This document shows, in pieces, positions 24,650 to 34,121 of a DNA stretch of 64,000 nucleotides (position 1 is its first letter; each line of letters starts with the position of its first letter). The DNA lies in assembly GCA_963783085.1 (NCBI GenBank), contig CAWAMJ010000010.1, positions 186,001 through 250,000 on the forward strand. The letters run 5' to 3'. The notes beneath the pieces are model-generated. The model was not told the origin of the DNA, ran no database searches, and saw only the letters and a list, made by a program, of their open reading frames with translations. This DNA is from CAVYUC01 sp963783085 (lineage in GTDB: Bacteria > Bacteroidota > Bacteroidia > Bacteroidales > Prolixibacteraceae). A program made the position numbers and the translations under genes.

Positions 24650-25855
24650 ATGAATTTATCCGTAACAAATATATTCAGGGGCGATCGGGTAATTTGGATT
24701 GTGCTGATGTTGCTGTCGCTGCTCTCATTGTTGGTGGTTTACAGCTCAACGGGGGCGCTCGCATACCGGAAGGCGTCCGGAAACACACTGTATTACCTGG
24801 TACGGCAGGTATTTTTTCTTGCAGCCGGGTTTGGTATCATGGCTTTAATGGTTAATGTTTTTCAGGTGAGAATTTACGCCATTGCCGCCAATTTTCTGGT
24901 TTATCTGAGCGTTGCCCTGCTTTTGTTAACAGTAGGATTGAAATTTGCCGGGATGTTGGAAGGCAGTGGAAGAACGCTGAACCTGAAAATAATTTCATTT
25001 CAACCAGCAGAGCTCGCAAAAATTTCGTTGATTATGTATGCCGCAAAAGTTTTGGGCAAGAATCAGGAAAACAAACAGCAGTTCAAAAAGGCTTTTCTGA
25101 AAGTTTTAATCCACTCGTTTATTGTTTGCGGACTAATCTTTATTTCTGATTTTTCAACCTCGGCGCTGCTTTTTGCTACAATTATGACCTTGATGTTCGT
25201 AGCCCGTATCCCAATGAAATACCTGTTGCTTGTGCTTGGAAGTGGAATTGCCATAGTTGTAGCTATTTATTTTTTGGCAGATAATTTCCCGAAAGCTCCC
25301 ACTCGTGTCCATACGGTTAAAAATAGAATTGATCGTTTTATTAAAGGCGACCCGGATGCCAAAGATGGAATTACGCAACCCGACTATGCCAAACTTGCCA
25401 TTTACGAAGGCGGATTTTTTGGGAAAGGACCCGGCCACTCTGACGTGAGCAATTACATGGCTGCAGCACAAAACGATTTTATTTTTGCAATAATTGTGGA
25501 AGAATACGGATTGGTAGTCGGCATTGTCGTCATATTTCTTTACTTGATTTTTTTCTTCCGGAGCGTTGTGGTCGTGAGGCGGGCAACAAGAACTTTTCCA
25601 GCATTTCTCGTAACTGGGCTTACATTGATTTTGGTTTACCAGGCAATTATAAATATCGGGGTTTCGAGCGGATTGCTGCCTGTTACCGGTCAACCACTCC
25701 CTTGGGTGAGCCTGGGCGGCACGTCGCTGTTGTTTTCTTCCATTTCGTTTGGCTGTATTTTAAGTGTGAGTTATCAAAATCAGATAAATAAAAAAATACA
25801 AAAACCTCCTGTTCAGGTAACCGGGCCTGACGAGGATTTTGAAATGGCAAAATGA
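24650..25855 (+). CDS. ftsW: Septal glycosyltransferase FtsW
   Basis: SEDS-family polymerase that builds septal glycan strands with FtsI. The 401-residue protein has about ten membrane helices. Signatures include FQPAELAKISLIMYAAK (about 116), the catalytic-loop region KDGITQPDYAKLAIYEGG and GPGHSDVSNYMAAAQNDFIFAIIVEEYG, and a C-terminal LPVTGQPLPWVSLGGTSLL. Position between murD and murG is the standard place for ftsW rather than rodA. The stop overlaps murG. Confidence 0.93.
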   Translation: MNLSVTNIFRGDRVIWIVLMLLSLLSLLVVYSSTGALAYRKASGNTLYYLVRQVFFLAAGFGIMALMVNVFQVRIYAIAANFLVYLSVALLLLTVGLKFAGMLEGSGRTLNLKIISFQPAELAKISLIMYAAKVLGKNQENKQQFKKAFLKVLIHSFIVCGLIFISDFSTSALLFATIMTLMFVARIPMKYLLLVLGSGIAIVVAIYFLADNFPKAPTRVHTVKNRIDRFIKGDPDAKDGITQPDYAKLAIYEGGFFGKGPGHSDVSNYMAAAQNDFIFAIIVEEYGLVVGIVVIFLYLIFFFRSVVVVRRATRTFPAFLVTGLTLILVYQAIINIGVSSGLLPVTGQPLPWVSLGGTSLLFSSISFGCILSVSYQNQINKKIQKPPVQVTGPDEDFEMAK

Positions 25856-26955
25856 AAATTGAACGGGTAATAATAAGCGGTGGAGGCACTGGCGGGCACA
25901 TTTTCCCGGCACTGGCTATTGCAGGCGAAATTGAAAAACGATATCCGCAGGCCGAAATTCTTTTTGTGGGCGCCATCGGCAGAATGGAAATGGAACGTGT
26001 GCCGGCAGCCGGCTATAAAATTATCGGTTTGCCCGTGATGGGATTTCCACGGAAACCTGGTTTGAAAATGATTAAGTTTTTTTCGCAGTTAATTAAAAGT
26101 ACCCGGAAGGCAAAAGGAATAATAAATGAATATAATCCGCAAATAGTAATAGGGGTCGGAGGTTATGCAAGCGGCCCGGTTTTGAGAGCGGCTGCCAGGA
26201 AAAATATCCCGACCCTTATTCAGGAACAAAATTCATATGCGGGGATTACCAATAAACTTCTGGCGAAAAAAGTAGATTCCATTTGTGTGGCATACGAAAA
26301 TATGGAGCGGTATTTTCCACCTGAAAAAATTATGCTGACCGGAAATCCGGTACGCGAAAACCTGTTGCAGCAACAAAGCAACCGGAATGAGGCGCTTCGT
26401 TTTTTCGGGTTAAACGAAAACGACAAGGTGATTCTGATTATTGGCGGCAGCCTGGGGGCGCGTTCAATAAATAACGCTGTGTTAAACCAGGTCGATGAAA
26501 TTTCCCGCTCGGGAGTGCAGGTTATCTGGCAGACCGGCTCGCTCTATTTCCGGGAAATGGAAAACCGGATGATGAACAACAAGCCGGCGAACCTGCAACT
26601 TTTCCAGTTTATTTCTGAAATGAACATGGCTTATGCAGCAGCCGATGTCGTTATCTCAAGAGCAGGCGCCGGTACAATCTCAGAACTTTGTCTGGTGGGT
26701 AAACCGGTTATTTTGGTTCCATCGCCTAATGTGGCAGAGGATCATCAAACAAAGAATGCACTGGCACTGTCGGAAAAAAATGCTGCAATTATGATCCCCG
26801 ACGGTGAAATTGGGGAAAAGCTGATGTCGGAAGGGATACAATTGGTAAACGACGAAGCAAAATGCAGGGAACTTTCGGAGAATATTAAATTGCTGGCCAA
26901 ACCAAACGCAACGCGGCAAATCGTCGATGAAGCTGAAAAACTATTGAACAAATGA
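25852..26955 (+). CDS. murG: Lipid II synthase glycosyltransferase MurG
   Basis: Transfers GlcNAc from UDP-GlcNAc to lipid I. The 367-residue GT28 enzyme has the N-terminal glycine loop GGGTGGHIFPALAIA (about 9-23), GVGGYASGPVLRAA (about 101), IQEQNSYAGITNKLLAK (about 122) and SRAGAGTISEL (about 267) in the UDP-GlcNAc-binding domain. It overlaps ftsW and murC by four bases each (ATGA). Confidence 0.96.
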   Translation: MKIERVIISGGGTGGHIFPALAIAGEIEKRYPQAEILFVGAIGRMEMERVPAAGYKIIGLPVMGFPRKPGLKMIKFFSQLIKSTRKAKGIINEYNPQIVIGVGGYASGPVLRAAARKNIPTLIQEQNSYAGITNKLLAKKVDSICVAYENMERYFPPEKIMLTGNPVRENLLQQQSNRNEALRFFGLNENDKVILIIGGSLGARSINNAVLNQVDEISRSGVQVIWQTGSLYFREMENRMMNNKPANLQLFQFISEMNMAYAAADVVISRAGAGTISELCLVGKPVILVPSPNVAEDHQTKNALALSEKNAAIMIPDGEIGEKLMSEGIQLVNDEAKCRELSENIKLLAKPNATRQIVDEAEKLLNK

Positions 26956-28337
26956 ACAATCTTCAAAACATAAGAAATGTGTATTTCCTCGGAATCGGGG
27001 GTATTGGAATGAGTGCGCTTGCGCGGTATTTTAAATTTTCCGGAATGAATGTGGCCGGCTACGATAAAACGCCGACCATGCTTACCGAAAAACTGCAGGC
27101 TGAAGGAATCGACGTTCATTTTGAAGACGATGTACGAAACATCCCAAAAAACTGGAATCCTTCGGAAACACTGGCTGTTTTTACTCCGGCGTTGCCGGAT
27201 GATCACAGTGAATTATCGTGGTTCAGGGAAAAACCCATCGGTCTTTTGAAACGTGCGAAAGTATTGGGCTTAATCTGCAACGAGAAAAAATGTATTGCAG
27301 TGGCTGGTACCCACGGTAAAACTACCATCAGCACAATGGCAGCCAGTTTTTTAAACCGGACTTCAGTTGGATGCGGCGCTTTACTTGGAGGAATCTCAAA
27401 GAATTTTGGAAGTAATTTGCTCCTCCCAAAAAAAGGCTCCGATTGGATTGTTGCCGAAGCCGACGAATTCGACCGGTCGTTTATGCACCTGCAGCCCACC
27501 ATTGCGCTCGTATCTTCTGTTGATGCCGACCACCTCGATATTTACGGCGAACGGGAAAAAGTGGTGGAGTCGTTTGAAAAGTTCATTTCACAGATAAAAC
27601 CGGGCGGAAAACTGGTAGTGAAAAAAGGTATCGATTTAAATACTCAAAAAACAGCAGCTGAAATTTTTACCTATTCATTGAAAGAAGAAGCTGATTTTAA
27701 GGCTGTTAATTTGAAGCTAACCGCAAATGGCGGTTTTTATTGTTACGATTTAAAAACTCCCGACGGAATAATTTCCGGTTGCAAATTGAATTATCCGGGA
27801 TTGCTCAACGTTGAAAACAGCGTAGGCGCCGCCGCTTTGTCGTTTTTGGCCGGCGCATCTGCCGATGAAATTAAAGAAGGATTGGAGGATTATTTGGGTG
27901 TTGCCCGCCGTTTTGATATTCGTTTTAAAAATTCAGGGCAGGTTTACATTGATGACTACGCACACCATCCCGAAGAATTGAAAGCAGTGATTACTTCGGT
28001 CCGCGAACTGTATCCGAAGCGTAAAATTACCGGCATTTTCCAGCCACACCTTTACACTCGTACGCGCGATTTTGCCGGCGAATTTGCAAAAAGCCTCGAC
28101 TTGCTCGACGAAGCAATCCTGGTACCGGTTTATCCGGCGCGTGAAAAACCCATTCCCGGTATTTCGTCCCAGACCATTTTTGATAAAATGAAGCTGGAAA
28201 ACCGTTTTTTGGTGGAGAAAGAAAATGTGGCGGAATTGCTGGCCGAACATGAAACGAATGTGGTAATGACAATGGGGGCCGGAAATATCGATGACATCGC
28301 AGGTGCAATCACAGAAGTGTTAAAAAATAAATGCTGA
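26952..28337 (+). CDS. murC: UDP-MurNAc:L-alanine ligase MurC
   Basis: Adds the first stem amino acid. The 461-residue ligase has the N-terminal GIGGIGMSALARYF, the ATP-binding VAGTHGKTTISTMAASFL at about 117-134, EADEFDRSFMHLQP (about 167), DDYAHHPEEL (about 333) and FQPHLYTRTRDF (about 363). It overlaps murG at the start and ftsQ at the end. There is no murF or ddl near, so the stem pathway is completed from elsewhere in the genome. Confidence 0.96.
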   Translation: MNNLQNIRNVYFLGIGGIGMSALARYFKFSGMNVAGYDKTPTMLTEKLQAEGIDVHFEDDVRNIPKNWNPSETLAVFTPALPDDHSELSWFREKPIGLLKRAKVLGLICNEKKCIAVAGTHGKTTISTMAASFLNRTSVGCGALLGGISKNFGSNLLLPKKGSDWIVAEADEFDRSFMHLQPTIALVSSVDADHLDIYGEREKVVESFEKFISQIKPGGKLVVKKGIDLNTQKTAAEIFTYSLKEEADFKAVNLKLTANGGFYCYDLKTPDGIISGCKLNYPGLLNVENSVGAAALSFLAGASADEIKEGLEDYLGVARRFDIRFKNSGQVYIDDYAHHPEELKAVITSVRELYPKRKITGIFQPHLYTRTRDFAGEFAKSLDLLDEAILVPVYPAREKPIPGISSQTIFDKMKLENRFLVEKENVAELLAEHETNVVMTMGAGNIDDIAGAITEVLKNKC

Positions 28338-29086
28338 TGTTTCAGAAACTACTGAAAATAACAGGTTTTTTAATGCTGGCGGCTTTTTTGGTCGTTACGG
28401 TTGCATTTACTTCACATGAAAGTAAAAATATTGTTTGCCGGAATATTCAGGTTGAATTCAATAAAAACGACCTGATTAAACTAAACGAGCGGGAAATTAC
28501 GCGCATGTTATTGAAGGCTGATAAACAATTAATTGGGAAAAATCTGGAACAAATAAACACAGATGTGCTGGAAACTGAAGTGGAGAAAAACCAGGCGATT
28601 TTAAAAGCCGAAGTGTATAAGATAATTGCCAAAGACAAAGTCGATTACGCAGGAATATTAGGAGTGAAAATAAAACATCGCCGGCCGGTGCTTCGGGTTA
28701 TGACGCCTTCCGGAAGTTATTACCTCGACAAATTTGGCAGAAGGATTCCGGTGTCGGTGAATTATTCGGCAAATGTGTTGGTGGTAACCGGCAATTTTTC
28801 CGAAGAATTTGCAAAAGACCAACTGTTACCTTTTGTTTTATATGTGCAAAACGACGATTTCTGGAGGGCGCAGGTCAGGCAAATTGAAGTGGAAAACAGC
28901 GGAAATATTTTGCTGTCGCCATTGGTTGGCAATCATTTAATCGAGCTGGGAAATGTTGGTAATTACCCCGTGAAACTGCGTAATATGAAAGCATTCTACA
29001 AACAGGTAATGGTAAACAACAACTGGAATAAATATAGTTTAGTGAGTGTAAAATACAAAAATCAGGTAATCGCGAAAAAGAGATAA
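28331..29086 (+). CDS. ftsQ: FtsQ-like cell division protein
   Basis: A 251-residue bitopic protein: short cytoplasmic N-terminus, one membrane helix (about 10-27), a POTRA-like region (about 36-110) and a beta domain. Sequence conservation in FtsQ is low; identification rests on topology, size and the position murC-ftsQ-ftsA. It should act in the FtsQLB complex. Its start lies seven bases inside murC. Confidence 0.8.
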   Translation: MLMFQKLLKITGFLMLAAFLVVTVAFTSHESKNIVCRNIQVEFNKNDLIKLNEREITRMLLKADKQLIGKNLEQINTDVLETEVEKNQAILKAEVYKIIAKDKVDYAGILGVKIKHRRPVLRVMTPSGSYYLDKFGRRIPVSVNYSANVLVVTGNFSEEFAKDQLLPFVLYVQNDDFWRAQVRQIEVENSGNILLSPLVGNHLIELGNVGNYPVKLRNMKAFYKQVMVNNNWNKYSLVSVKYKNQVIAKKR

Positions 29087-29088
29087 CT

Positions 29089-30372
29089 ATGGCTTCAAAA
29101 AGTAATTTTTCTGTTGTAATAGATATTGGTACATCAAAAATTGCTGCTCTTGCAGGGCAAAATAATGAAGATGGAAAACTGGAAATTCTGGGTATGGAAA
29201 TGATTCCTTCCAGGGGTGTAAAACGGGGTATTATTTACAACATTGAAGAGGCGGCAGCTTCGGTCAGGCAATTGGTCGGAAAACTGGAACAACAGACCGG
29301 GCGGAAAATAAAAACGGTGGAGGTTACATTCGCTACTCAGCAAATAAAAATCAACGAGTATACCGGATACCGGTATACTTCGGACGAAGGAGTAGTTACT
29401 GCAACCGATATCGGTGAATTGTACAACGAAGCCAAAAATCTGAAAGTCGATCAGGATTATAAAATATTGCATGTTATTCCACAGTCGTATACAATCGATG
29501 ATGAAATTACCGGGCAAAATCCGGTGGGCATTGCAGGCCGGAAAATTGAATCCAGGTACAAAATTTTAGCGGTACCCGAAAATCACCTGATCAACTTAAA
29601 ACGAACGTTTGATAAAGCAGGGCTCGAAACCGGCGGGATTTGCTTATCGGTTATTGCACTGGGCGAAACTATTTTAACGGAAGAAGAGAAGGATGTTGGC
29701 GCCATTCTTCTTGATATTGGTGCAGGGGCAACAAAACTTGGAATTTACTTCGATGGAGTTCTCACTCATGCAGCGGTTATTCCATTTGGCGGAAATGTTA
29801 TAACTGCCGATATTAAAGAAGGTTGCTCCATTCATCCTCGGTGGGCCGAACAGTTGAAAGTGCGTTACGGCGAGGCGCTCGGTGATTTCGCTGATGAGCA
29901 AAAAGTGGTTACCATCCCCGGCCACAATGGCTGGGAACCCAAGGAAATTTCGTTTAAAAGCCTGGCATTTATTATTCAGGCGAGGCTCGAGGAAATTATC
30001 GACAGCGTTAATTATCAAATTGCAAAAACAGGAATTGAAGGGCAACTGGGTTCCGGAATTGTAGTTACAGGCGGAACTGCTGAATTAACAAACATGATCT
30101 CGCTGATAAAATTCAGGACCGGACTTGACGCACGAATGGCTTTCCCGGTGATACATCCGGTAAATAAATTGAAGGAAATTAAAAATCCCGGGTATTTCAC
30201 AGCGTTTGGATTATTGAAAATGTCACTTGAAAATGAGGATGTTCCGGCGAAAGAAAAACGGAAAAAACCCAAAAGGAAGAAAGAAGGCGGAGTTTTCGCG
30301 CCCTGGCTGAAAAACGTAGTGCAGGGGGTTTTGGATTATGTTGACGATGACGAAGATTTAGAAATGAAATAA
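29089..30372 (+). CDS. ftsA: Cell division protein FtsA
   Basis: Actin-family protein that tethers FtsZ to the membrane. The 427-residue product has the phosphate-1 loop VVIDIGTSKIAALAG (about 9-23), the SHS2 1C region (about 85-165), the phosphate-2 loop LLDIGAGATKLGIY (about 209) and the adenosine loop VVTGGTAEL (about 325). The last 25 residues (from about 403) follow a lysine-rich linker and form a hydrophobic, amphipathic-looking helix (APWLKNVVQGVLDYV) and an acidic end, as expected for the membrane-targeting sequence. Two bases separate it from ftsQ. Confidence 0.95.
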   Translation: MASKSNFSVVIDIGTSKIAALAGQNNEDGKLEILGMEMIPSRGVKRGIIYNIEEAAASVRQLVGKLEQQTGRKIKTVEVTFATQQIKINEYTGYRYTSDEGVVTATDIGELYNEAKNLKVDQDYKILHVIPQSYTIDDEITGQNPVGIAGRKIESRYKILAVPENHLINLKRTFDKAGLETGGICLSVIALGETILTEEEKDVGAILLDIGAGATKLGIYFDGVLTHAAVIPFGGNVITADIKEGCSIHPRWAEQLKVRYGEALGDFADEQKVVTIPGHNGWEPKEISFKSLAFIIQARLEEIIDSVNYQIAKTGIEGQLGSGIVVTGGTAELTNMISLIKFRTGLDARMAFPVIHPVNKLKEIKNPGYFTAFGLLKMSLENEDVPAKEKRKKPKRKKEGGVFAPWLKNVVQGVLDYVDDDEDLEMK

Positions 30373-30384
30373 AAATTGAACGAT

Positions 30385-31698
30385 ATGGCCGAAATGGTAA
30401 ATTTTGAATTTCCGCAGGTTTCGTCTTCAATAATAAAAGTGATTGGTGTGGGCGGTGGTGGCTGCAACGCGGTCAGCCACATGTATGAAGAAGGCATTAC
30501 TGGTGTCGATTTTATTATTTGCAACACCGATTCCCAGGCGCTCGATAATAGTCCGGTGCCGGTAAAAATCAAGCTTGGGGTTACCCTCACCGAGGGCCGT
30601 GGCGCCGGGAACCAGCCGGAAATGGGAGAGGAGGCTGCACGTGAAAATTATGAAGACCTGAAAAAAGTTTTAAAGGGCACTAAAATGCTTTTTATAACCG
30701 CAGGAATGGGAGGCGGTACCGGAACCGGAGCTGCTCCGGTAATTGCCGGTCTGGCCCGCGAGCTCAATATCCTAACCATTGCGGTGGTAACAATTCCGTC
30801 GCCGGCCGAAGGTAAAAAACGCTTCGGACAAGCCATGGAAGGAATCAGGAAATTGGGTGGATTTGTAGACAGTATGCTGGTCATCAGCAATCAGCGGCTG
30901 CATAATATTTTTGGTGATTTACCAGCCCGCCAGGCATTTAAAATGGCCGATAATATTGTTTGCAACGCCGTAAAAGGCGTTGCAGAAATCATCACGCTCC
31001 ACGGCAACGTAAACATCGATTACACCGATGTACACACTGTGATGCACGACAGTAAGGTTTTTATAATGGGAACCGGGTTTGCTACCGGCGAAAACCGCGC
31101 AATGAATGCAGTAAACCTGGCGCTTGAATCGCCGTTGCTCGACAGCAATGACATTTATGGTACAAAGAATATTTTGCTGAATATTATTTCCGGGAAAAAC
31201 GAAATTACGATTGGTGAAATCGGTGAAATTATTGAACATCTTCAGGAAAAGGCAGGCCAGGAAGCCGATATTATCTGGGGAAACGGATATGACAATTCAC
31301 TCGGCGAAAACATCAGCGTAACCATTCTCGCCACTGGTTTTGTTACCAATCCGAACCAGCTTCTTCAGCCCCGGCAGGAGCCTGAAAAGTTCGAACTTGC
31401 GGATAACGCTGAACAGGAAAAACAAAACGATCGGATATTTCAGGATGAACAGGAAGATGGATTCGCCGATGATTTCGGTAACGAAGATTTCGAACCGGAT
31501 GAGGAAGAACAGGTGGTAACGCGGCCTCAGAAGGTTTTTACGGAAAGGTCGTTTTTCAGCAAAAAGAAAAAAAGAAATCAGCAAAAAAAACAGAAACACG
31601 AACCGGTAACGCAAAACAGCATAGATAACTGGTTTTACAAGAATTTTAATATTGGACGATTGTTTGAGGACGACGAAGGTCAGTCGATAAATGATTAA
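30385..31698 (+). CDS. ftsZ: Cell division protein FtsZ, first tandem copy
   Basis: Tubulin-like GTPase, 437 residues from ATG 30385 (a TTG at 30376 could add three). GTP-binding motifs are intact: VIGVGGGGCNAVSHM, NTDSQALD, and the tubulin signature GGGTGTGAAPV near residue 108. The catalytic T7 loop is present (NVNIDYTDVHTVM near 210). The C-terminus is unusual: it lacks the IPAY-type peptide seen in the next gene and instead has a lysine/glutamine linker followed by IDNWFYKNFNIGRLF and an acidic EDDE end. The protein should polymerise; how it is attached to the division ring is open. Confidence 0.93.
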   Translation: MAEMVNFEFPQVSSSIIKVIGVGGGGCNAVSHMYEEGITGVDFIICNTDSQALDNSPVPVKIKLGVTLTEGRGAGNQPEMGEEAARENYEDLKKVLKGTKMLFITAGMGGGTGTGAAPVIAGLARELNILTIAVVTIPSPAEGKKRFGQAMEGIRKLGGFVDSMLVISNQRLHNIFGDLPARQAFKMADNIVCNAVKGVAEIITLHGNVNIDYTDVHTVMHDSKVFIMGTGFATGENRAMNAVNLALESPLLDSNDIYGTKNILLNIISGKNEITIGEIGEIIEHLQEKAGQEADIIWGNGYDNSLGENISVTILATGFVTNPNQLLQPRQEPEKFELADNAEQEKQNDRIFQDEQEDGFADDFGNEDFEPDEEEQVVTRPQKVFTERSFFSKKKKRNQQKKQKHEPVTQNSIDNWFYKNFNIGRLFEDDEGQSIND

Positions 31699-31719
31699 AC
31701 CCTGTAACGAAAGAGAAAA

Positions 31720-33108
31720 ATGGAAGAAAAAATGGCAAATTTTACAACTGAAAGTCCGGCATCAAAAATAAAGGTAATAGGTGTTGGCGGCGGTGGCGGA
31801 AATGCATTAAACCACATGTTTCAGCAAGGGATACGCGATGTTGATTTTGTGATCTGTAATACCGACGCACAGGCGCTCGATGCCAGTCCTGTGCCAACAA
31901 AAGTGCAGTTAGGTGCGTCGCTAACCGAAGGGCGTGGAGCCGGTAACAAACCGGAAATAGGAAAGCAGGCTGCCCTGGAAAATATCGAAGATGTAAAAAA
32001 GTCACTGGCTGTAAATACCAAAATGGTGTTTGTTACAGCCGGAATGGGCGGCGGCACCGGCACCGGCGGAGCGCCGGTAATTGCCGAAACCTGTAGCCAA
32101 TTGGGATATTTAACGGTAGGAATTGTAACGATCCCCTTTCGGAATGAAGGGAAACGAAGGATAAACCAGGCAGTGGAGGGAATTAAGGAACTGGAAGGAC
32201 ATGTAGATGCTTTGCTGGTGATTAATAACGAGCGCATTCGGGAGATGTACGGCGATTTTGGAATTTCTGAAGCTTTTGCAAAAGCCGACAACGTATTGGC
32301 GACGGCAGCTAAAGGCATTGCCGAAATCATAACCGTACCCGGTTATATCAATGTGGATTTCGCCGATGTGGAAACGGTGATGCGAAAAAGCGGGTTGGCA
32401 TTAATGGGAACCGGTGTGGACAGTGGCGAAGACCGCGCACTGAAGGCGGTGGAAATGGCGCTGAATTCACCGTTGCTGAACAACAGCGACATCCGCGGAG
32501 CAAAGAATATTTTGCTCAATATAAATTCAGGGAACAAGGAAGTTACCATGGATGAGGTAGGATTAATTACTGATTACCTGCAAAACAAGGCAGGTTTCGA
32601 AGCCGACCTGATATGGGGAAACGGCAAAGACGAATCGCTCGGAGATAACCTCTCGGTAACATTAATTGCTACCGGTTTCGGGAAAAGCACCATTCCCGAA
32701 ATTTTAGGCGAGCGAAAGCTGGAAAAGGAAACTCATTATCTGACCGATATCCCCGTCTCCGAAAATGCAGCATCAAAATCATTTTCAAGCCAAAAAACAA
32801 CCTATTCACCCGGACAGAAAACAATTGAATTTAATATTGCCGAAGAAGAAGCAGATAGGAAAAATGATTTCGAAGCATTATATCCCGATACTGCAAAGGA
32901 GCGAAACACCACGACGGAAAATGCAAAAGTTGATTTTTCATCAGTGAGTGATGAAGATTTGGAAGACCTGGAAAAAATTCCGGCCTACAAACGGCGGCAG
33001 TTGCGGATGAATGATCCGAAATACAACAAAAAATTTTCAAATTATTCCGTAAATAACGAAAATAAAATCACGGATAAAAACAGTTATCTTCACGATAAAG
33101 TAGATTAA
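31720..33108 (+). CDS. ftsZ: Cell division protein FtsZ, second tandem copy
   Basis: Second FtsZ, 462 residues, 21 bases after the first. It carries VIGVGGGGGNALNHM, GGGTGTGGAPV, and the T7 loop NVDFADVETVM, so GTP hydrolysis should be normal. The C-terminal variable linker (about 325-410) leads to DLEKIPAYKRRQLRM near residue 416-430, the canonical FtsA-binding peptide of Bacteroidota FtsZ. This copy therefore looks like the orthodox FtsZ, while the first is divergent in its tail. It precedes the yqeY gene by 13 bases. Confidence 0.95.
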   Translation: MEEKMANFTTESPASKIKVIGVGGGGGNALNHMFQQGIRDVDFVICNTDAQALDASPVPTKVQLGASLTEGRGAGNKPEIGKQAALENIEDVKKSLAVNTKMVFVTAGMGGGTGTGGAPVIAETCSQLGYLTVGIVTIPFRNEGKRRINQAVEGIKELEGHVDALLVINNERIREMYGDFGISEAFAKADNVLATAAKGIAEIITVPGYINVDFADVETVMRKSGLALMGTGVDSGEDRALKAVEMALNSPLLNNSDIRGAKNILLNINSGNKEVTMDEVGLITDYLQNKAGFEADLIWGNGKDESLGDNLSVTLIATGFGKSTIPEILGERKLEKETHYLTDIPVSENAASKSFSSQKTTYSPGQKTIEFNIAEEEADRKNDFEALYPDTAKERNTTTENAKVDFSSVSDEDLEDLEKIPAYKRRQLRMNDPKYNKKFSNYSVNNENKITDKNSYLHDKVD

Positions 33109-33121
33109 AAATCAACATATT

Positions 33122-33572
33122 ATGGCACTTTTCGAACAAATTAACCAGGAAATAAAGGAGGCAATGAAAGCCCGCGACAAAGAAAGACTTGAAGCTTTGC
33201 GGAACATTAAAAAAGTGATGATTGAAGTGAAATCGGAAAAAGGTGCCGGTTCTGAAATAAATGATGAAGAAGCGCTGAAAATTATTTCGAAACTGGCCAA
33301 ACAAGGTTCCGATTCTGCGGAGATTTACAAACAGCAGGGACGCGAAGATTTATACGGGCAGGAAATGAAACAGGTTGAAATTTACCAGAGTTTCCTGCCC
33401 GAAACAGCTTTCCGACGAAGAATTAACTGCTGCCGTTAAATCAATAATCGAAAAAACAGGCGCTTCTTCCATGAAAGATATGGGAAAAGTAATGGGAATT
33501 GCAACCACGGAACTTGCCGGCAAAGCCGAAGGCAAAGATATCGCTGCGAAGGTGCGGTCTATGCTGCAATGA
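33122..33572 (+). pseudogene. GatB/YqeY domain protein, one apparent frameshift
   Basis: YqeY-type protein related to the tail domain of the amidotransferase GatB. The first part (MALFEQINQEIKEAMKARDKERL) runs to SFLPE, then an extra A in gaaacag at 33401-33407 breaks the frame. The other frame continues QLSDEELTAAVKSIIEKTG to the stop at 33570-33572. With the base removed the product is 149 residues, the normal length. The single-base run indel suggests a sequence error rather than a real mutation. YqeY proteins commonly lie downstream of ftsZ in Bacteroidota; their function is poorly known. Confidence 0.85.
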
Positions 33573-33617
33573 GTTTAATATATTACTGAGCAGGGTTACA
33601 TTTGGACGATCGGCGGT

Positions 33618-33983
33618 TTAATCATCATTGTCGTCGTTGTCACTTTCTTCCTCGTCGTCAAACATCTGGTCGGCAACATGATCCAAATCGGCATATTTAT
33701 CTTCGTAATCCTGTTTTACTTCATCTTTCAGGAAACCGTCATCTCCGTAATCTTCGTCTTCATCAACAATTTGGATGGCCTCATTTTCGGTCATTCGCAA
33801 CATGTAATATTTATCCTCCGTTTCAAAAGGCAAAGCAGTAACTTTAATCCCGTTTTTATCAAAAAAATGAATCAGGTTATCTGCAAAACCGTCGGAATAA
33901 ACCAGTTTAATTTGTTCTTGCAGCGCTTTATCCAGCTTGTTGTAATCTTTTATTACCTTGGGTTTGTTTGTTGATGTAACCAT
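33618..33983 (-). CDS. Conserved acidic protein of unknown function
   Basis: A 121-residue cytoplasmic-looking protein. The N-terminal 75 residues look folded (DYNKLDKALQEQIKLVYSDGF, ALPFETEDKYYMLRMTENEAIQI). The C-terminal third is extremely acidic, ending DDEEESDNDDNDD. No catalytic motif, signal or membrane segment is visible. I do not recognise a named family. It is transcribed convergently with the dcw cluster. Confidence 0.7.
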   Translation of the reverse strand: MVTSTNKPKVIKDYNKLDKALQEQIKLVYSDGFADNLIHFFDKNGIKVTALPFETEDKYYMLRMTENEAIQIVDEDEDYGDDGFLKDEVKQDYEDKYADLDHVADQMFDDEEESDNDDNDD

Positions 33984-34121
33984 TTGATTAAGTTTTTAAT
34001 ATTCAGAAATTTAATTAAAAAGTTTGAGGCTTTTAGGTCTCAGTAAGAATGCAATTTTAAAATTGTTTTTATACCAATAACAACAACAAATAAATGTTTT
34101 AGATTCGATATTTGCAACACT

